Source: Planctomycetota bacterium
Lineage (GTDB): Bacteria > Planctomycetota > Planctomycetia > Pirellulales > Lacipirellulaceae
Direction: 5' to 3'
Assembly: GCA_013152205.1 (NCBI GenBank)
Contig: JAADGV010000053.1
Span: 93,564-157,563 of the forward strand
Length of the DNA stretch: 64,000 nt
A model generated the notes under the pieces. It searched no databases and was not told the DNA's origin. It was given only the letters and a program-made list of their open reading frames with translations. This document shows positions 19,318-28,483 of this stretch, one piece after another (position 1 is the stretch's first letter; every line of letters begins with the position of its first letter). Both the position numbers and the translations under genes were made by a program.

Positions 19318-19345
19318 TAGATAGGTTGTTATCTAGGTGAGTCAA
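19318..19345 (-). promoter_or_regulatory. Possible sigma-70-type promoter for the cheW cluster
   Basis: On the minus strand TTGACT (19345-19340) is followed after 16 bases by TATCTA (19323-19318), 66 bases before the cheW ATG. The match is modest. The 353 bases between cheW and the divergent regulator gene hold this, the inverted repeat at 19572-19591, and nothing else I can identify. Confidence 0.3.
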
Positions 19346-19571
19346 GAAAACACGTACGCTATCTGCTCACACTAGGGGTACCTTACCCACTTCGCGTATA
19401 TTGTTATTTTTTCTTTACCTGTTTCACCCCTACTCCTATACACCCCACCTTAGCCATCCCCAGCATTCCACAACAAAATGCTGATGGCCGCCAATCGGCT
19501 CGATAGATTCCCTCACTGCCTTGCATCAAGCATTAGATGCGTTTGCCCCTATCCATACATCTCAATTGAAA

Positions 19572-19591
19572 AAATGCAGAATAATGCATTT
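19572..19591. promoter_or_regulatory. Perfect inverted repeat AAATGCA-N6-TGCATTT
   Basis: A 7-base perfect dyad with a 6-base spacer lies in the divergent region 108 bases before the plus-strand regulator gene. Its spacing suits a dimeric helix-turn-helix operator. No regulator can be named. Confidence 0.35.
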
Positions 19592-19698
19592 CTCGCAAAA
19601 AAAGGACGTAACTTTGAAGTGCCGTGAACTATTTGCCAGCAAATGGCTCAGCCTGATTTAAGGACAACTCAGAAAAACCAAACCGGAGAATACAAGAC

Positions 19699-20136
19699 AT
19701 GACTCGAAGCCGCACCATCCTACACATCGATGACGACCCCAACGTCCATCGAATCGTCACCAGAATATTACAGAAGAACAACTACGAGGTTTTCTCGCTT
19801 GAAGACCCAACGCAGACTTCACAAGAGTTGATCAAATCGGGCGCTCGAGTTGTGTTACTTGATATCGACATGCCTCAGATCGATGGGCTCACTCTGCTAA
19901 AGCAAATTAAATCGCACGATGGAGGCGTGCAGGTAATTATGCTCACCGGCTTTGTCTCGATGAATACGGTGCTGCAATCTATGCGTTGGGGAGCTGAGGC
20001 CTGTGTGTTCAAACCGCTAACCGATTTTACCCCGCTGCTAACCGCGGTACGGGCATCCTTCGAAAAGATCGATTTTTGGTGGGATACGTTGCACGAACTG
20101 AACCAGCGCAAGTCGAAATATCAGCAAACGGTTTAG
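19699..20136 (+). CDS. Response regulator, receiver plus short helical tail
   Basis: 145 residues. The receiver has Asp11-13, phosphoacceptor Asp55 (VVLLDIDMP), Thr in MLTGF and Lys in VFKPL. After the receiver there is only a short helix rich in charged residues (HELNQRKSKYQQ) and no DNA-binding domain. It starts the divergent two-gene module and is followed after 112 bases by a CheA-like kinase, its probable phosphodonor. Confidence 0.9.
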   Translation: MTRSRTILHIDDDPNVHRIVTRILQKNNYEVFSLEDPTQTSQELIKSGARVVLLDIDMPQIDGLTLLKQIKSHDGGVQVIMLTGFVSMNTVLQSMRWGAEACVFKPLTDFTPLLTAVRASFEKIDFWWDTLHELNQRKSKYQQTV

Positions 20137-20248
20137 AGCAAGCTGCACACCCATAGGCCATGATTTCCCATTTACTTAACTGTTTCTTGGAAAATCAAAA
20201 TCTCGTCAAATTATTGAGTTACTCAAATCGGCTGAAACGAATAATCCA

Positions 20249-22480
20249 ATGCAACCAGAACAGACACAAAGTGACGAGCTACTAGCCGGATTTTGCGAGG
20301 AGTCTCTCGACCTACTGCAGGGGCTTCCAGAAAAGCTGTCCGAGTTTTCAGTCGATCCGACTGACTCGGAGGCGATTAACGTTATTTTTCGGTCTGTGCA
20401 TACGATCAAGGGTAACGCAGGTTTTTTTGGTCTCACTACCGTCAAGGAATTTGCACACTCGCTGGAAGATGCATTCGACGAAATTCGCCAAGGCCAGACG
20501 TTGCTTGAGGAAGAGCTGTCGCGCTATCTCGTCGAGGGCCTCGATACTCTCGGCGAGATGATCATTCAGGTTCAAGAAAACGACAAAGACGCTCCCACTG
20601 AAGAGCAACACGCGACTTTGCTACAGAAGATTAAATCGCTGTGCAGCCTTTCGCAAGTCGACTCGGCAGAGAAACAGTTACTAATCGAGGTTCTTCAGCT
20701 TGCTGATGAGATTGCCGCCACCCAGCTGCCCCAGGCTATCGACTGGTCTGTCCGACTTCGGGCAATGGCCGACACGACAGCAGACGAAGAGCATAGCGAA
20801 AACGAAGAGGAGACCTCCGAAGGTGAGGAACTTTCGGTTGAATCGTTGGAAGGAGCCCGTTTTGAATGTGCTGGTGTGGAGGTCACCGACCAGGTGGAAC
20901 CTCTTCTCTCGCTATTCCTTCTGGTCGAAAAAGACACCTACCAACAAAAAGATGGCGAAGCGTTCCTGCGCAGCCTAGACGCCTTTGCCCAGTGGACTGA
21001 ACAACAGCAGCAGGCGGATCTAACCGCTGAACTTCAAGCCGCCCGCGAAGACTTTCATACCATCTTTAGCAGCCCGCTCGACATCGACTCGATGCTCCTA
21101 TCGGTTGTTTGGCAACGACTTGGGCCGACCTTGGCCGAACTACGGCGAAAAGAAATCGCGACGCCTTTGCCTGACATCAGCGCAAACGAAGCTAGCGAAA
21201 GTCCAGCGGCTAAGCCGGAGGCCACCAAGGAACCCTCGGCTAAGGTCCGATATCTTCGTGTGCGAGAAGATCGGGTTGATGATTTTCTCGACGATGTTTC
21301 CAGCCTATTCATTACGTGCGAAAGACTCAAAGACCTGCAAACACGCATGGCAGCCCACCTGAAAATGCACGACATGGTGGACGAGATGAGGCAAATCAAT
21401 GCGAGCCTCTCGGGGCAATCGACGGCTTTACAACGGAGCGTTGTCGAATTGCGAAAAGTACCGGTGCGAGGACTATTCTCGAAGTTCCCTCGCGTGGCGC
21501 GCTCGCTGGCAACGAAGCTGGGCAAACAGCTTAACGTACATCTCACTGGCGAAGAAATCGAGATCGATAAATCGTTGGTCGAAGACCTTGATGGTCCGCT
21601 GATGCACATGATACGTAACGTCTGCGATCACGGGATTGAAGCGCCTGAAGAACGACAGGCGCGAGGGGCGTCGGCAGATGGCAACCTACATATGGGATGC
21701 TCGCTAACTAAGACGCATGTGATAATCACAATCGAAGACGATGGCCGAGGCGTCGACCCGGATCGGTTGCGTACCAAAGCCGTCGAGCATGGTTTGTTCG
21801 GTGCCGAAGAGGCAGCTGCGCTTTCTGACCAGCAAGCGGTCGAGTTGATTTTTCATCCGGGTTTTTCCACTGCACAGCAGGTGTCGGAGATCTCTGGTCG
21901 AGGCGTTGGGCTGGACGTAGTTCGTACGCGTCTGCGTGAGTACGAAGGCGACGTTTCGGTCAAATCAACCGTTGGTCAGGGAACAACGTTCTGTCTTGAA
22001 ATTCCCATTCGCCGTTCGGTAGTGGTAATCGATGGCTTATTGGTTCGGCAAGGTGGCATTACGTTTGTCATTCCGTTTGAGCACATTCACGAAATTTTGC
22101 GTATCAAGCCCGATGACATGAATCTTGCTCAGGGTCGGCTGGTGGCAAGTATCCGCAACGAACTTTGCGCGGCGGTTGGACTCGACGAGATTCTGGAACT
22201 CGATGCTCCGGAATTGACCGATGACGAACCTCGAGAAGGGGTTCTTATCAAGAGCAAGACCGGGGCTTTGTTCCTAATGGTCGAATCGGTGTTGGCCCAG
22301 CGCAAGGTTGTGGTCAACGATCTTGCGTTTGCGATTTCTGATAGCGAAACCATCAGCGGCGTTGCTCAACTGGGTGCCGGAAAGCTGGCACTGGTGCTGA
22401 ATGTGCCGGAGTTGGTCAACGCGGCTGCACGAAGCGACGCGGGCGGCTTCGAGTATGCTCCGCCGATGGCAAAGCACTAG
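20249..22480 (+). CDS. Second CheA-like hybrid-free histidine kinase
   Basis: 743 residues. N-terminal Hpt with His51 (SVHTIKGNAGFFG); a long acidic linker replaces a recognisable CheY-binding domain. The dimerisation and HATPase region has HMIRNVCDHGIEAPEERQ, EDDGRGVDPDRLR and SGRGVGLDVVRTRL, and the protein ends in a CheW-like domain (VVVIDGLLVRQGG, GKLALVLNVPEL). It lacks the second Hpt of the other CheA. It could serve a separate output through the adjacent regulator or form mixed arrays with the main cluster; the sequence does not decide this. Confidence 0.92.
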   Translation: MQPEQTQSDELLAGFCEESLDLLQGLPEKLSEFSVDPTDSEAINVIFRSVHTIKGNAGFFGLTTVKEFAHSLEDAFDEIRQGQTLLEEELSRYLVEGLDTLGEMIIQVQENDKDAPTEEQHATLLQKIKSLCSLSQVDSAEKQLLIEVLQLADEIAATQLPQAIDWSVRLRAMADTTADEEHSENEEETSEGEELSVESLEGARFECAGVEVTDQVEPLLSLFLLVEKDTYQQKDGEAFLRSLDAFAQWTEQQQQADLTAELQAAREDFHTIFSSPLDIDSMLLSVVWQRLGPTLAELRRKEIATPLPDISANEASESPAAKPEATKEPSAKVRYLRVREDRVDDFLDDVSSLFITCERLKDLQTRMAAHLKMHDMVDEMRQINASLSGQSTALQRSVVELRKVPVRGLFSKFPRVARSLATKLGKQLNVHLTGEEIEIDKSLVEDLDGPLMHMIRNVCDHGIEAPEERQARGASADGNLHMGCSLTKTHVIITIEDDGRGVDPDRLRTKAVEHGLFGAEEAAALSDQQAVELIFHPGFSTAQQVSEISGRGVGLDVVRTRLREYEGDVSVKSTVGQGTTFCLEIPIRRSVVVIDGLLVRQGGITFVIPFEHIHEILRIKPDDMNLAQGRLVASIRNELCAAVGLDEILELDAPELTDDEPREGVLIKSKTGALFLMVESVLAQRKVVVNDLAFAISDSETISGVAQLGAGKLALVLNVPELVNAAARSDAGGFEYAPPMAKH

Positions 22481-22495
22481 AGTGCGTTTGGGTGG

Positions 22496-22521
22496 TTCCG
22501 GCCAGGATGGCAGGGCTATGG
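22496..22521. repeat. Dispersed repeat R4, copy 1
   Basis: TTCCGGCCAGGATGGC-N-GGGCTATGGG, also at 34614-34640 with a single difference. It lies in the 106-base gap between converging genes, with no coding content. Confidence 0.6.
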
Positions 22522-22586
22522 GTATTGGTCGATTTTCTCCGACGATATAACGGTATGACTGCCATCGCGTCGTGTTCGTCGTGTCG

Positions 22587-23969
22587 CTAAGCGTTCAAGA
22601 CCGTTTCTTGCTCTGTTGCTTGACTAGTAGCCGTGGCAGGGCGAAGTGTGCTTGGTTTTCGTGCGGAATCGATTTCGTCTTTGGCCTCTGATTCGGTTTG
22701 GGTATTGAACCGAACGGCAAAGGCTAGAAATGAAACGACGGTTACCATTCCTCCAAGGATCAGTAGCACGGTGGGCCATGGTGTCGACCCTTTGAGTAAG
22801 AACCCTGCGGCAAATGCACCCGCGTTGCCCCCAGCGCCCACGATGCCAGCGACGGCCCCGAGCGCTTTCTTATTGATAAATGGCACGACTGAGAAAGTTG
22901 CGCCCTCGGACATCTGAACAAACAAGCTGAAAGCAATCAGCGCTGGCAAGGCAACGACTAGTGTCGTCATCTGTGAGAAAAACATGAGCGCGATGCCTTC
23001 GCAAAACAGGGCAATAAACAGCCAAGTCACGCGGCCTTGAAGGCCCCATCTCGATCCAAACTGGTCGCCAGCAAATCCGCCCAGCGTTCTGGCAAAGAGG
23101 TTCATCAGGCCAAACGAAGCGGCCATCGCGCCGGCTGCCGCTAAGCTCATGTCGAAATAGTCGATAAAATACAGGGCGGCGATGTTGTGAATCGTAAGCT
23201 CCATACCAAAGCAGGCGCCGTAAATCGCAAACAGCACCCAAACACGATAGTCGCGGCACGCATCGAAAAAGGCCCCGTTCGTTTTTTTGATGGAAGGCAA
23301 TTTGCCTGCAGCGCGTAGCTCTTTGAAGTTGCCATCTGGGGCGTCCTGGGTAAAGCGGTAGTAGGCGATGCCGGTGAGCAGGCAAACAACGCCAGCCACC
23401 ACCATTGATGCCCGCCAACTTATCGCTTCGCTGAAACCTAACACGCCGACAAAGAGGGCAAAAATCACCGGCATTACGAATTGAGTGACCCCACCACCTA
23501 GGTTTCCCCATCCGGCTGACGTTGCGTTGACGGTTCCAACAATGTTCGGAGCGAACATAATTGAGGTGTGGTACTGCGTGATGACAAATGAGGCACCAAT
23601 CATGCCAATCAATAGACGAAAGATCAGAAACGTCTGGAAATCGTGAGCCAAGCCGATGCCCATCACGGGCAAGGAACCTAGCACGAGAAGCCAGGTGTAG
23701 GTTAGTCGAGGTCCGTAGCGGTCGCACATCCATCCAACGATTAAGCGCGCAAAGATGGTAACGGTGACCGAGGCGATAATCGACCAGCCGACTTGCTCTT
23801 TGGTTAGCGACAGTTCTTCGCGCACCACCGCCATCAGCGGCGCGATACCAAACCAAGCGAAGAAACAGAGGAAGAAGGCAAACCAGGACATGTGAAATGC
23901 TCTGATTTGCGGCATTCTGAGTTTGAAAAAGTTACCCCATAGCGAGGTGACCTTGTTTTGAATTTCCAT
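22587..23969 (-). CDS. narK: NarK/NasA-type nitrate (nitrite) transporter, major facilitator superfamily
   Basis: 460 residues with about 12 hydrophobic helices. It carries the nitrate signature of the NNP family twice in variant form: SAGWGNLGGGVTQFVMP and VGAGGNAGAFAAGFLL. The substrate-binding Arg of helix 2 lies in FARLIVGWMCDRYGPR, and another in RLLIGMIGASFVI. It moves nitrate in and, depending on subtype, nitrite out. It is divergent from the nitrate-reduction operon across 510 bases. The C-terminal tail (about 35 residues) is hydrophilic and Thr/Glu-rich. Confidence 0.93.
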   Translation of the reverse strand: MEIQNKVTSLWGNFFKLRMPQIRAFHMSWFAFFLCFFAWFGIAPLMAVVREELSLTKEQVGWSIIASVTVTIFARLIVGWMCDRYGPRLTYTWLLVLGSLPVMGIGLAHDFQTFLIFRLLIGMIGASFVITQYHTSIMFAPNIVGTVNATSAGWGNLGGGVTQFVMPVIFALFVGVLGFSEAISWRASMVVAGVVCLLTGIAYYRFTQDAPDGNFKELRAAGKLPSIKKTNGAFFDACRDYRVWVLFAIYGACFGMELTIHNIAALYFIDYFDMSLAAAGAMAASFGLMNLFARTLGGFAGDQFGSRWGLQGRVTWLFIALFCEGIALMFFSQMTTLVVALPALIAFSLFVQMSEGATFSVVPFINKKALGAVAGIVGAGGNAGAFAAGFLLKGSTPWPTVLLILGGMVTVVSFLAFAVRFNTQTESEAKDEIDSARKPSTLRPATATSQATEQETVLNA

Positions 23970-24083
23970 GGCAGTCCATCAATGAAGGGCGACCGTGCCC
24001 ATCTGCGATTTTTCCTTTTATGAGAAACAACCTCTTAAAGAAAAACCTCAGTCCGCCATTTCACGATCAATACAAACTTGCTT

Positions 24084-24112
24084 AGGTAGGTTGGCACCTG
24101 AGGTGCCTACTA
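24084..24112. promoter_or_regulatory. Inverted repeat in the narK/nas divergent region
   Basis: GGCACC-TGA-GGTGCC forms a strict 6-base dyad with a 3-base centre, and flanking TAGG/TACT-like bases extend it imperfectly. It recalls the GCACC...GGTGC half-sites of NtrC, but the centre is 2 bases shorter than usual, so that reading is weak. The rest of the 510-base divergent region contains no gene I can support. Confidence 0.35.
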
Positions 24113-24404
24113 CCGCTTAACCCGTTGATAAAGCAACTCATGTGCCATTAGGCTCGACGGGTACTTACAAGCCCGCTCGGTTGGCATTTTGCCGAAAAAA
24201 CGTGCTTTGCCTCGGGGCAATGCGATCGCGAGGACAGCACGCTCTTGCTACCGACTGCCCGAAAGCGCGCATCGAGTGCTTAAGAGCGCCGCAGTAAAAA
24301 TGTCTCAAGCTCATGCGACCTCCGTCGGAAACGATAAAACAAAACCCGAGGTTTGCAGTACTAGTGAATAGGAAAATAGGTATGCGATGGCCTCCGGAGA
24401 ACCA

Positions 24405-24422
24405 TTGGCATGACGGTTGCAT
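24405..24422 (+). promoter_or_regulatory. Sigma-54 (RpoN) promoter of the nitrate-assimilation operon
   Basis: TTGGCATGACGGTTGCAT fits the -24/-12 consensus TGGCACG-N4-TTGC with correct spacing: GG at 24407-24408 and GC at 24419-24420. The expected start of transcription is near 24432, about 48 bases before the ATG of the first gene. This implies control by an NtrC-type activator and nitrogen status. Confidence 0.75.
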
Positions 24423-24479
24423 AAGCATGTCCGTTCTGTTGTAGATTCCCTTTTTTCGATTCACAAAATCATTCGGCCT

Positions 24480-26189
24480 ATGGCGACCATCGAAGAGCCA
24501 ATACGGATTGGAGAGAGCCTTTCACTGGTCGATCGATTACTCGACGAACAGCAACACATTACTGCCGCCGAGCGTTTCGCACAGTGTCATGTTGATGCTA
24601 GCGATCCGCTTCTTTCCCCTTACTATCAAGACTTAATCCCCCTTTCCAAGCCTCTGCCTGGGGAGCAGTATGCGTTTGAAGTCGACCTCGACATCTGCTC
24701 AGGTTGCAAGTCGTGTGTCGTTGCCTGTCATAATCTGAACGGTTTAGACTCGGCTGAGCAGTGGCGCAGCGTAGGATTGCTGCACGGTGGCTCGGAACAA
24801 TTGCCCGTCCTTCAGCATGTAACAACTGCCTGCCACCACTGTATCGACCCGGCTTGCCTGAGCGGATGTCCGGTGATGGCGTATGACAAAGATCCCGTGA
24901 CGGGGATCGTTCGCCATCTGGACGACCAGTGCATCGGTTGCCAGTACTGCGTCTTCATGTGCCCTTATGACGTGCCCCAGTACGACCCGGCCAAGGGGAT
25001 CGTCCGAAAGTGCGACATGTGCCAAGATCGCCTGGCAGTCGGCGAAGCGCCGGCATGTGTGCAGTCGTGCCCCAATCAGGCTATTCAAATTCGCACCGTC
25101 AGTGTGGAATCGGTTATTGAAGAAAGCGAGTCGAACCAATTTCTGCCGACCGCTCCCGAGCCGGGTATTACTTTGCCAACAACGGTTTACAAATGCAGCA
25201 AGCCGCTTCCTCGCAATTTGCTGCCGGCAGACTATTTTTCGGCAAACCGGCAACATAGCCACTTGGCACTGGTGTTTATGTTGGTGCTGACTCAACTTTC
25301 GGTGGGCGCTTTTGTGGTGGGGCAGGCATTGGTTTCAGGCCCTTGGGCCGATCCACTGATGCTTACCACGATCCGCCCGACCTATGCCATTGCGGGGTTG
25401 GTGGTGGGCTTGGTTGGTATCCATGCCGCGGTGCTTCATTTGGGGCGTCCGTTGTACGCATTTCGTGCTTTGCTAGGACTTCGCACTTCTTGGTTAAGTC
25501 GCGAGATTCTTGCCTTCGGGGTGTTTGCTGCATTCGCCCTTTCGAACGCGACCGCTGTATGGTTGGCGAAAGATCAGCCGAATCTCGTTCCGCTCGCCGA
25601 TGGGTTGGGACTGATGACGGCCCTTAGCGGCGTGGCTGGCGTACTCTGCTCAGTGATGATCTACGTGAAAACTCACCGTCCGTTTTGGAGTGGGCACCGG
25701 ACCGGCATGAAGTTTTCGCTCACTTGTGTCGTACTCGGGTTGCCAATTGCGCTGCTCGTATCGTTGGCTGCCTGTTATTGGAGTCGAGACTTGGAGGTGC
25801 CTTCGATCATGCAGAACTACGGGCAATCGCTTTGCCGATGGTTGATGGCAGCGGTAGCAACCAAGCTTGCCCTGGAAGGTTCGGTACTGTTGTGGCTAAG
25901 GCAACGACGGTTCACGCCACTCAAACGCACTGCGTTGCTGCTAACTGGCGAGCTCAGCATGACCAACCTGCTGCGATACTTCTTCGGAATCATGGGCGGA
26001 CTGCTGCTGCCCTTGGTGCTGCTCTCGGACAAAGCGATTGCGGCAGGGGCTGATGGCTATCAGCCTTTGTTTGTTGGATTCATCGTGCTGTTGATTGCGG
26101 TCCTGCTGTTGATCGGAGAAATCATTGAGCGATATCTCTTTTTTGCTGCCTCGGTAGCGCCGAAAATGCCGGGGGCAGCGTGCGTATGA
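24480..26189 (+). CDS. DmsB-DmsC-like fusion: four [4Fe-4S] clusters plus membrane quinol-oxidising anchor
   Basis: 569 residues from the ATG at 24480; 21 further in-frame codons upstream cover the promoter region. The N-terminal half is a DmsB/NrfC-type ferredoxin with 16 cysteines in four groups, beginning Cys73-76-79-83 ([11 protein letters not shown]), then [26 protein letters not shown] and CDMCQ...C...C. The second half (from about residue 260) has about eight membrane helices of the DmsC type. It probably carries electrons from the quinone pool to the nitrate reductase encoded next, in place of ferredoxin or NADH. Its stop overlaps the next start as ATGA. Confidence 0.88.
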   Translation: MATIEEPIRIGESLSLVDRLLDEQQHITAAERFAQCHVDASDPLLSPYYQDLIPLSKPLPGEQYAFEVDLDICSGCKSCVVACHNLNGLDSAEQWRSVGLLHGGSEQLPVLQHVTTACHHCIDPACLSGCPVMAYDKDPVTGIVRHLDDQCIGCQYCVFMCPYDVPQYDPAKGIVRKCDMCQDRLAVGEAPACVQSCPNQAIQIRTVSVESVIEESESNQFLPTAPEPGITLPTTVYKCSKPLPRNLLPADYFSANRQHSHLALVFMLVLTQLSVGAFVVGQALVSGPWADPLMLTTIRPTYAIAGLVVGLVGIHAAVLHLGRPLYAFRALLGLRTSWLSREILAFGVFAAFALSNATAVWLAKDQPNLVPLADGLGLMTALSGVAGVLCSVMIYVKTHRPFWSGHRTGMKFSLTCVVLGLPIALLVSLAACYWSRDLEVPSIMQNYGQSLCRWLMAAVATKLALEGSVLLWLRQRRFTPLKRTALLLTGELSMTNLLRYFFGIMGGLLLPLVLLSDKAIAAGADGYQPLFVGFIVLLIAVLLLIGEIIERYLFFAASVAPKMPGAACV

Positions 26190-28441
26190 CTTCGATTTTA
26201 TCTAGCCCAGATAATTCCACGCGTTCTATTTTTGGCAAAACGATCCAGCCGCTCGTTCGCCAGTGGCATGGCCCACTGACAGACGAGCTACTACGCACGC
26301 CCGGGAAATTTGGTCTGGGACAAGTTCCCATCGATAAACAGCCCGACGCAACGACGTCGATGGTTTGCGGGTATTGCTCCACCGGTTGCAAGCTCGATAT
26401 TCACTTAAAAGATGACAAGGCGGTGAACCTTACGCCAACGGTCGATTATCCAGTCAACACGGGCATGGCTTGCCCGAAGGGGTGGGAGGCGCTCTCCGTA
26501 CTCCAAGCGAGTGATCGCGGCACGATGCCTTTGATGCGAGACAACCATGGCCGAATGGTGCCGGTGAGGTGGGACCGCGCAATGAGCACATTCTGCGACC
26601 GCTTCAAAGCACTACAAAGTAAACACGGCAATGCATCGGTTGCTTTTTTGAGTACCGGCCAAATTCCTACCGAAGAAATGGCCTACCTTGGTAGTTTGGC
26701 CAAGTTTGGCATGGGGTTATTGCATGGCGATAGCAACACGCGCCAGTGCATGGCCACGGCAGCGGTCGCCTACAAACAGGCGTTCGGCTTCGATGCTCCG
26801 CCTTACACCTACCAAGACTTTGAGGAGTCGGATGTCTTGGTACTCATAGGATCGAACCTCTGCCTCGCACACCCGATCATGTGGCAGCGAGTCTGTCGCA
26901 ATCCCCATAACCCTGAAATTATCGTCCTCGACCCGCGCACCACCGAAACCGCTGCTGCTGCGACGCAACATCTGGCACTGCAACCAAAATCTGACCTTGA
27001 GTTGCTGTACGGGTTGGCCCACATTCTCATTGCCGAAGGATGGATCGACAACGAGTTCATTCAGCAGCATACGGACGATTACGCAGAGTTTGCTCGCCAC
27101 GTGGGGAAATATACGCCCGAATTTGTCGAGCGGGTCAGCGGCATTTCGAAAGAACGCCTGTACTATCTTGCACGCACGATTCACAAGGGACAACGAGTTA
27201 GCTTTTGGTGGACGATGGGGGTCAACCAAAGCTATCAAGGCGTGCGGACTGCACAGGCGATCATCAATCTAGCGTTGATTACCGGGAACATGGGCCGTCC
27301 GGGAACGGGCGCCAATTCAATCACGGGCCAATGCAATGCGATGGGATCGCGGTTGTTTAGCAATACAACCAACTTGCTCGGCGGTCACGATTTCAAAAAC
27401 CCCGAGCATCGCCAGAAAGTTGCCCATACTCTTAACATCAACGAAGATTGCATCCCTACCGAAGGTAGTTGGTCGTACGACCGGATCGTCGAGGGCATTC
27501 TCCGCGAGGAGATCAAGGGCTTATGGGTAATCGGCACCAATCCGGCGCATTCGTGGATCAACCAGAACACTTGCAATGAGATCCTCGACCGACTGGACTT
27601 TCTCGTCGTCCAAGATATGTACCACTCGACTGAGACCGCCCAGCGAGCGGACTTGTACTTACCCGCCGCGGGTTGGGGAGAAAAGGAAGGCACCTTTATC
27701 AACTCGGAACGGCGGATCGGCGTTGTTAAAAAGGTTGCCAAGGCGCCCGGGCAGGCACTTTCAGATTTTTCGATTTTTCGACTGGCGGCCCACTATTGGG
27801 GCTGCGAGCGAATGTTCGCCGACTGGCAAGAGCCAGAAGATGTCTTTCAGTCGCTCAAGGAGCTTTCTCGAGAGCAGCCTTGCGACATAACGGGCATCGA
27901 CGACTACCGGATGTTGGAAGACCACGGCGGCATCCAGTGGCCCTACCCCGAGGGATGCCAAGATGTCGAACCCCAGCGGCGACTGTATGCCGATGGGCAA
28001 TTCTATCATCCGGATGGTCGGGCTCGGTTGCTATTTGAAGACCCTCGCAACATGCCTGAGCCGCCTAGCGTGCGTTATCCGTACCTCTTACTGACCGGCC
28101 GAGGCACCTCTTCGCAGTGGCATACCCAAACCCGAACATCGAAGTCAGAGGTATTGCAGACACTCTATCCGCAAGAAACCTACGTGGAAATCAGTCCCCA
28201 AGACGCTCGCCGCGAAGGCATCCACCCGAATAGTTGGGTCACGGTGGAGTCGCAACGCGGCAGCGTGAATGCCAAGGCCTTCGTGACTCCAACCATCCAG
28301 CCGGGGCAGGTTTTTATGCCCATGCACTATGCCGCTACCAATCAACTTACGCTTGCTCACTTCGATCCGTACTCCCGGCAACCGTCCTACAAAGATTGTG
28401 CCGTACGGTTTTCATCTTCCCACCATTCGCCGATTGGTTAA
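26186..28441 (+). CDS. Assimilatory-type molybdopterin nitrate reductase, catalytic subunit
   Basis: 751 residues of the NarB/NasA/NapA branch of the molybdopterin oxidoreductases. An N-terminal [4Fe-4S] site is formed by Cys61, 64, 68 and 96 (VCGYCSTGC ... GMACPKGW). The molybdopterin domains show the NTRQCMATA loop, in which Cys is the likely Mo ligand, [22 protein letters not shown], and the C-terminal dinucleotide-binding domain ([17 protein letters not shown]). I chose ATG 26186, which overlaps the previous stop by four bases; a GTG six bases earlier is also in frame. No Tat signal is seen, so it should be cytoplasmic. It reduces nitrate to nitrite for NirBD. Confidence 0.92.
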   Translation: MTSILSSPDNSTRSIFGKTIQPLVRQWHGPLTDELLRTPGKFGLGQVPIDKQPDATTSMVCGYCSTGCKLDIHLKDDKAVNLTPTVDYPVNTGMACPKGWEALSVLQASDRGTMPLMRDNHGRMVPVRWDRAMSTFCDRFKALQSKHGNASVAFLSTGQIPTEEMAYLGSLAKFGMGLLHGDSNTRQCMATAAVAYKQAFGFDAPPYTYQDFEESDVLVLIGSNLCLAHPIMWQRVCRNPHNPEIIVLDPRTTETAAAATQHLALQPKSDLELLYGLAHILIAEGWIDNEFIQQHTDDYAEFARHVGKYTPEFVERVSGISKERLYYLARTIHKGQRVSFWWTMGVNQSYQGVRTAQAIINLALITGNMGRPGTGANSITGQCNAMGSRLFSNTTNLLGGHDFKNPEHRQKVAHTLNINEDCIPTEGSWSYDRIVEGILREEIKGLWVIGTNPAHSWINQNTCNEILDRLDFLVVQDMYHSTETAQRADLYLPAAGWGEKEGTFINSERRIGVVKKVAKAPGQALSDFSIFRLAAHYWGCERMFADWQEPEDVFQSLKELSREQPCDITGIDDYRMLEDHGGIQWPYPEGCQDVEPQRRLYADGQFYHPDGRARLLFEDPRNMPEPPSVRYPYLLLTGRGTSSQWHTQTRTSKSEVLQTLYPQETYVEISPQDARREGIHPNSWVTVESQRGSVNAKAFVTPTIQPGQVFMPMHYAATNQLTLAHFDPYSRQPSYKDCAVRFSSSHHSPIG

Positions 28442-28483
28442 TTGCCGATCTTGCTCTCACACTTAAACAAGAGTCTCACTAAT

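Noticed and set aside
24084..24112. Firm NtrC-binding site upstream of the nitrate operon
   Set aside because: The dyad has a 3-base centre rather than the usual 5, so I list it only as an inverted repeat.
24189..24371. 60-residue open frame before the nitrate operon
   Set aside because: No ribosome site and a composition unlike neighbouring genes; it lies in the divergent control region.
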